This document shows positions 58,301 to 64,000 of a stretch of DNA of 64,000 nucleotides, in pieces (position 1 is the first letter of the stretch; every line of letters begins with the position of its first letter). The stretch spans positions 51,406,925 to 51,470,924 of the forward strand of contig CM045768.1 of the NCBI GenBank assembly GCA_025200525.1, given 5' to 3'. The stretch comes from Camellia lanceoleosa (taxonomy: Eukaryota; Streptophyta; Magnoliopsida; Ericales; Theaceae). The position numbers and the translations under genes were made by a program. The notes under the pieces are model-generated. The model was not told where the DNA came from. It saw nothing but the letters and a program-made list of their open reading frames with translations, and did not search any database.

Positions 58301-61300
58301 ATGCTAGGCAACCCATACCCTGGTCCTCGGCCATAGCACAACTCATTCTTTCCACCACAAGTGCTGTGGTTAAAATCACAAGATAGCCCAGTATCATTGC
58401 AGAATGCACCAAGCACATTTGGACTAACATCACCACAGTTTGACTGACAAAATGCAGACACAAATCCAGGCTTATCAGCCCGCCTGAGAGCACTTCTGAC
58501 ACGTCTAGCAATACTCAGAAACTTGGTCGCTCGTTTACCAGAAGGCGATTGGAAAGAGGCAGCAAGCTCCAGCAACTCATGGTCTGCATTAAAAAATCTC
58601 GAGTATTTTAAATCAAGTAGAGGAAGCTATTTCCTTTCTTCTCATTTAACAGATGATAACGTGTTGGTTCTTGCAATTACTTCATTGATTGGATGCTCCA
58701 AATTTATCTCTATTCGCTACCTGTGTCATCTCAAACACAAAGGAAATGAGGTATAAAATCCAGTCCAGATCATCCTTCTACCTGTGTCATCTGTTGGCAT
58801 TTTCGCAATAATTTGTCTTTGTCATCACATTGCAAGGTTAAAGTGCTAGTCCTCATGGTTAATCATTATACTTGCATGATATTGACAAACGATTACAGTG
58901 GAGCCTCTAATAATTAATAATCCTGGGAGCATTGAAATTTATTAAATAATAGAATAATCAAATATTAGGATTCCCTATGATTTTCTATGATTAAAGAAAA
59001 AGGTTTGCTCATAGTTATGCAATTTTCATATAAAAACAAGACATGCATGCATACTTTTGAAGGCAATGAACTCCTTTCTTGAAAAATATCAATTATATAA
59101 AACCTTGTTGCTACAAAACTCATCCCGTTGTTTATTACCAATATACATTCCTATATTCATGTTGTATTACCTTGTTGCTACAAACCTCATCCCGTTGTTT
59201 CTCAAAAAACTATTAATTAATATAGATTACTAAGTTATATGATATTAATTATAATAGGGTTAACTGTAAAGACAGAGTTTGGTCTGATAAGAATCATACA
59301 TTTATTAATAATTACATGACCAGATTAGGGGTGCAACTCGGGCGCGCTCAATCCGAGCCTAGCCCGAGTTTTTTTAGGGCTTGGGCAACTATATCTTATA
59401 ATTTGGACGGGCCTGGGCAGATTTTTGATGCCCGAATTGTAATTCGGGCTGGGCTTGGACAGAACCAATGGCCAACCCAAGCAACCCGAACCCGAATTAA
59501 ATTTAATATATTATATAAATTATATAATATATATAAATTAAGTAAAAGAATTAGTTTTAATTTTTATTTTTTATTTTTTTGGTGACCAGAAAATAATTTT
59601 GAATAATTCTCAATTCTTTGTTAATTATCAATTCTACCTACAGGTTTCAAAACAAATCTACCTACAAGTTTCTGGGCAATTCGGGCTAACCCGAGTTCAA
59701 AATACAAAGCTTGGGCCGGGCTTGGGCAACAAAGCTCGGGTTCATGTTCGGTTAGGCGGGCTTGAGCCTTTGCTGCAGGCAATTCGGGTTGGGCTTGGGC
59801 AGACCCCCAACCCGACCGAACCCGCCCGAGTTGCACCCCTAGACCAGATGCACCTATCAGAAACAGGTGATGACACATACATGCAACCCATAATCATCCA
59901 CAATTTCAATCATTTTTTGATTTTCTGATATTAATGTAACCATACTAAGCAGGGAAGAGCTAGTAACTTACGATTTTTGGGAGCAACAGGAATTATGTTC
60001 GGGACTCTTAGAGAGATTTCATCAGCTTCAGAGTTATCAGAATATAAAATTTCACTGGCATTCTTATTAAACCAGTCTTCCATAAATCGTGCAGCAGCTC
60101 CTTTGTTGTCCCCACTTATCAATGAGTTTGTGCGACTCATAGAAGTTCCATGAGTTGCAAACCAATTAAAGCTACCAACTGGGCCCCATTCATCATCCAC
60201 AAACTTTAGAAGGGTCATTTCCTTGTCAACATCAAACTTGTATTTACTACGTTCTGCTGCAGGATTATTTAGATAAGCACTAGGGCTGCGGTTTATACCA
60301 GCATCTTGAAGTTCTCCTGCCAAAGGAAAGCCCAAAAATTATGATGAGTAACAATTAAAATTGAAAAATATATGATGTAACACCAACTTCAAGATCATAA
60401 AAACACTACTGCAATATAACCCACAGCATGATAACTCCAGTGTATTATATCTTGACCTCCCTTGATATTGGATGCCACATTAAGAACAAATTATTCATAT
60501 ATTAAGATGATTTTTCCATCTTATGCTATAGTTAGGGAGGCAAAGCATTATTGTTCAGAAAAATTCTGAACTGCAATTTAAGCGGTAGCAAGGAATTTGT
60601 GGAAATCATGTGGACAAACAAACGGCATCAAATCCCCACAACACCACCAAGTGAGTCCTTAATGTAAAGGTTTGAAAAGGATTCAAATCAAAAGATATTT
60701 TAGTTGAAAAGGGGAAAGGGACAAAAGTTTAAAAGAATTAATTTCCTTTCATGAGCTCCTCAAAGAAGTTATTTAGGCCATAATTTCTGACTAATGTATC
60801 TAGCGCATTCCTCTACACAAGGCAATACCAAACACACCCACATATAATCACAATTTGAAACATAGAATGAATGGTCAAACCTTTTGGGGCATTTTGAGAC
60901 TCTCTTATGGAGGGGAGCCTTGGTTCAAGCATATGCATTCATTTTCACTGTAAAAATTTCTACAGTATAATGGGGTCCATATGCCAAGGCATAAATCCCC
61001 AGTCATTTTGGTGTGAGGAATATCTGGAAAAGCAGAAACTCAAAACTCCTAAAAGAGAACTTCCATAAAATGCAAATAATATAGAGGAAGAGAGAGACAC
61101 ACACGCACACACATAGTATAAGTTATTGAAATTCATTCTGATCATCAAGATGATTAAATTCCATTAAGCAAAAAAAAAAACCAAGCAGCCTTTTACTTCT
61201 TGATCATTTCATTATACATGAATTTGCAAATACTCTACATGTCTTGATCATGTGCTTTGACCTCAGACATGAAGAAATACTTGGTGATGTTAACATCCAG

Positions 61301-62145
61301 CTAACAAATTAGTGAGAGCAAAGCGTCCATTTCATTACCTTTATTCACCATAATTGATCCCGGCCGGAGATTTTCATGAGCTTGTATGATGCTTTCCTCA
61401 ATGCCATTAACAATAACATCAAATGACTGGCGCACAAACCCAAGAGATGTTACGATGTACACAACATATTGTAGATAACCCCCAGGGCCAGCGTGGGTGT
61501 GAATACCACTAATAGCAACATTGTTTTCAGTATATAGGTTCCCATATCTGCAAAAGTAACATCATATTATTCCAGTTAGTAGAAAAAAAAATAGAGAACA
61601 TTCTGACAAAATCATACCACATGTTATGGAAATAAAATACCCAAATTCATTCAATTTAAAGGTCCTTGGTACTAAATTGCTAGGAATATTGCAAGCAATA
61701 AAAGATTTTTGACAATGGACGCATGAAAACACTGTTCTTCTACAATCTATAGTATGATTGACTATACAGTAGGTATGCCTTAATCAGGCAATAACTACCT
61801 TGTTTTCAACCTCTCAAGCACTTTAATTGTCACAAGTTGAGAAGCCATGCAAGCATCAAGGTTTACAAATACTACACGGTTACCCTGCGGCTCTGCCACA
61901 ATAAATGCCCGAGCTCGCAACCTGAAGTGAACACCTGATGCAGTCTGGTCAGAGTTAGCATATCCCATCATATTGACATCAGCTGCAGGTCCTGTAATGT
62001 CATAGCTTCCAAGCCCAACCAAGTAATTTGAAGCAGAGAGTATCCCTCTGCTATTTTGTAGCAAGAGTAGCAGCAAAATCCAAAACCACATGATAGCACA
62101 TGGTTTCTGGAAAGTGAGCTTCCAAGCCGAAAAGATCTCCATCAC
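55328..62145 (-). CDS. NCER: Neutral ceramidase, intact nine-exon gene (copy B)
   Basis: Exons: 61799-62145, 61339-61547, 59972-60316, 58319-58583, 57974-58244, 57740-57865, 56798-56861, 56234-56400, 55328-55876. All introns are GT-AG. The exons total 2343 nt, 780 codons plus stop, without a break. The enzyme splits ceramide into sphingoid base and fatty acid, controlling ceramide levels in the secretory/membrane system. Residues about 17-36 form a hydrophobic signal or anchor (MWFWILLLLLLQNSRG). Zinc ligands are expected in GIHTHAGPGG (about 130-139) and FATHGTSM (His near 241). The nucleophilic Ser lies in NCGDVSPN (near 354). CDFNHSTCGGKNELCYGRGPG and the C-terminal Ig-like domain (about 610-780, ending HHFTGSSSAFVVA) are also typical. 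The second intron holds about 1 kb. The intron between exons 3 and 4 carries the MITE 59326-59841. MMEIF has two adjacent possible ATGs; the first was used. Confidence 0.96.
55895..55975. repeat. Two-unit direct repeat in the last ceramidase intron
   Basis: GGTATGTATGATAACAGTC-ACCAAAAGTAACA is followed by a second, slightly changed unit about 42 bp on. Copy A has the same pair near 20280-20360. Confidence 0.6.
56485..56630 (-). repeat. Possible tRNA-derived SINE fragment in ceramidase intron 7 (copy B)
   Basis: Same sequence as 20865-21010, with a B-box-like GGTTCGAAT and an A-box-like TAGTGGCATTGTG on the - strand. Confidence 0.3.
59326..59841. mobile_element. hAT-type MITE (516 bp), present only in copy B
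   Basis: The ends are inverted repeats: TAGGGGTGCAACTCGGGC on the left and its complement at the right. The element is flanked by the 8-bp duplication GACCAGAT (59318-59325 and 59842-59849). Copy A has the undisturbed single site GACCAGAT near 23690. It lies in the ceramidase intron between exons 3 and 4. The inside is AT-rich with GGGCTTGGGC-like subterminal motifs; overlapping short frames have no coding evidence. Confidence 0.92.
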
Positions 62146-63552
62146 TGCTCCACCAATGAGCTCTTATTTTCCTTCATCAAAGAGAAAAATTATGTCAAAT
62201 ATCCATTTCAACAGTACACATATAAATAAAAGAAATGTCAGTGTCTTGTAACACTTCTTATATGGGACATGCAACTTGCAACTAGCTGTTTCAAGTTTGC
62301 AACAAACGGGGATTGAAAAATCCTAATGTCTTACTTTCATAATTCCCCAACATTTACAAGCACAAATAAATTGAAAGTTGAATGTTTTAGGGTGTTAGAA
62401 ATTAAAGAGCTCCATTAATGGAGACTAAACTATTGTACTTTTTATATATAAAGAGCTCAAAGTAGGGATTAATATGTACAAAACCATACTATTTTCTTTT
62501 TCTTTTTTTCTTTTTTTTCCATTTATCCCCATTATAATTTTTTAATACTTGTGCCAAGACCCAATATATACCTTGTGTGTGTCCAAGTTATCGACAATTG
62601 TGTCTTGGGTGTGTTTGAAGCATCTCCAGTTCAAAATAAATTTAAAATATATGTAGGACACTCTATGACAAGTGTTTAACACATATTGGTGCGTAATCTG
62701 CCAGAGGGTTGTGGATTTAGCCTATCCCTTTATGCTATGTTTAGATCTTGTATATCTATGGGAAAATGAAATTACTTATACATAGTCATGTTTTATGGAC
62801 AATCAAACAAAACAATGAATTGTTTTGACAAATACCTATTAATTTTTTCTCATTGTCCTAACCCAACCAATAAGTAAATAAATTTAGCTTCTTTCACTCC
62901 ATTTTTTCTTTCTTTCCCTCCACAAATCACAAAATTGTTCCTCATATATGATTTCTTACCAAAATCAGATAAACAATCCAAGTACGCACAATTTTTTTTA
63001 TAAAAAGCAGCTTCAAATGATCCACCAATCTCTAAAAAATTCAAGACTATATTTAACACTACAGTCAACAGCAGTTCATTTTAAAAATGACGGAAGAATG
63101 AACATATTTGTTCCTCAAGTTGCATATAATTTGTGAACGATATTGACCAAACAAACAAAAGAAATAATCACAATAAACAATATTCCAAACCATAAACTGA
63201 ACATTTAAATCAGGTAGATACATATGTACACATGTTCAACTTGCATTTTCAATAGAATGTGTAATATATATTTCTCAGTGTACATTGTTTTCTTATGTGA
63301 ATATACCCTTCTCTTTCCAACAAGCTAGGCACACATGAAAAAAAAATTAGCAATTCCTATCAACAAAAAACATTTCAATGGACCTGTTTGGTACAGCTTA
63401 TTGCAAGTTGAAAACTGATATTTAAAAGCAATCTAGACTCATCCCTTCTCAAATTCTCAATAATCAATTTTTTTTCAGCTTATTTATTTATTTATCCCTA
63501 AGCAACTGCACCAAACGGTCTAATACTATTCAAAATAAATAATATATATATA
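62146..63552. other. Upstream region of the ceramidase gene
   Basis: AT-rich, with no further gene recognised. The first 180 bp match copy A up to its gap. A promoter for the ceramidase must lie here, but I could not single out a convincing TATA box. Confidence 0.5.
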
Positions 63553-63554
63553 TA

Positions 63555-63946
63555 AGGGATGGGCTTCCCTCTAGTCCGACTAGAGGGTACTGTTAGGCCC
63601 ATGGGGGCCACCACGGATCTCGTTTCGATAATTTGAACCGTCAAATATGTAAAACTTGTCGAATACTATATGTTCGTAAAAAATCACATTGATCGGATAT
63701 CAATAGCTACATGATCAAATCAGTTTTGTATAAAAAAATAGACGGTGAAAAAATAAATAGTTGACAAAAAATTGATCCCATGATATAGCTATCGATATCC
63801 AATCAACATGATTTTTTACAGACATACAGTACTCAACGAGTTCTATACATTGAATAGTTCAGATTATCGAAACGGGATCCGTGATGGCCCCAGGCCCAAA
63901 CAGTACACTCCAGTCCGTGATCGGACCGGAGGGAAGCCAGCCCCTG
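63555..63946. mobile_element. Hairpin-type MITE, about 390 bp
   Basis: The left half and the complement of the right half align over most of their length: AGGGATGGGCTTCCCT against AGGGGCTGGCTTCCCT at the ends, then GGCC-CACGGATCTCGTTTCGATAAT and AAAAAATCACATTGATCGGATATC inside. The element is therefore a long imperfect inverted repeat with a loop near 63720-63770. A flanking TA may be the target site. The open frame over its right half is a by-product. Confidence 0.8.
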
Positions 63947-64000
63947 TATGTAATTATGTTCCGTTGCATCCAATTCGGATAACAGACTTTTATTAGAGCT

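Larger units (their letters stand above)
35754..62324. repeat. Segment B of the duplicated block
   Basis: Partner of 1-26165. It is longer because of a 516-bp MITE and because copy A has lost scattered bases. It is shorter than A by about 70 bp between the first repeat unit and the coil-coding part of the PMD gene, where B has the indel-rich patch. B continues past the point where A meets the gap, into 62325-64000. Confidence 0.95.

Noticed and set aside
59316..59928. Open frames on both strands of about 85-109 codons in the ceramidase intron
   Set aside because: They lie inside the 516-bp MITE and read its GC-rich terminal repeats; no domain or codon pattern supports a gene.
1..64000. tRNA, rRNA and CRISPR features
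   Set aside because: No cloverleaf-forming tRNA, rRNA-like segment or regularly spaced short-repeat array with unique spacers was seen on either strand.

Overview
The window is plant nuclear DNA, almost certainly from a eudicot. It holds an intron-rich neutral ceramidase gene, Ty3/gypsy (Tat-type), MULE and hAT transposons, plant mobile domain (PMD) genes and AT-rich spacers. The species cannot be named from sequence alone. A run of exactly 100 Ns (26166-26265) marks a scaffold gap.

The dominant fact is a large duplication. Segment A (1-26165) is collinear with segment B (about 35754-62324), and A stops exactly at the N gap. By eye the copies differ at about 1-1.5% of bases in clean stretches. 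They also differ by one 516-bp MITE present only in B, and by patches of dense small indels at CTG/CAG/CpG contexts that hit A in some places and B in others. The pattern looks more like two haplotypes, or two overlapping contigs, placed side by side than like a true tandem duplication; reads would settle it.

Layout of the fuller copy: 26266-27216 is a possible LTR-retroelement end. 27217-28540 is AT-rich spacer. 28540-30560 is a decayed + strand PMD gene. 30562-31800 carries two families of tandem repeats. 31949-32565 is the OTU-protease end of a MULE transposase gene (- strand). 32566-51430 is a complete 18.9-kb Tat-type Ty3/gypsy element (- strand) with two LTRs and a CTTGT target duplication; it sits inside the OTU exon. 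51436-53815 is the rest of the same MULE gene. 55328-62145 is an intact nine-exon neutral ceramidase (780 aa, - strand). 63555-63946 is a hairpin MITE. Segment A repeats this from inside the Tat element through the first ceramidase exon.

The Tat element has gag, protease, RT, RNase H, a second plant-type RNase H and integrase on the - strand. It also has an extra gene on the opposite strand between pol and the 3' LTR, encoding a PMD protein with its own TATA box. A 3.4-kb non-coding hAT element lies between protease and RT. The nesting order is therefore MULE, then Tat, then hAT. Stops in gag and pol shared by A and B show the element was already dead before the copies separated. The one gene likely to serve the plant is the ceramidase: B is open throughout, while A carries several frameshifts that may be assembly errors near a contig end.
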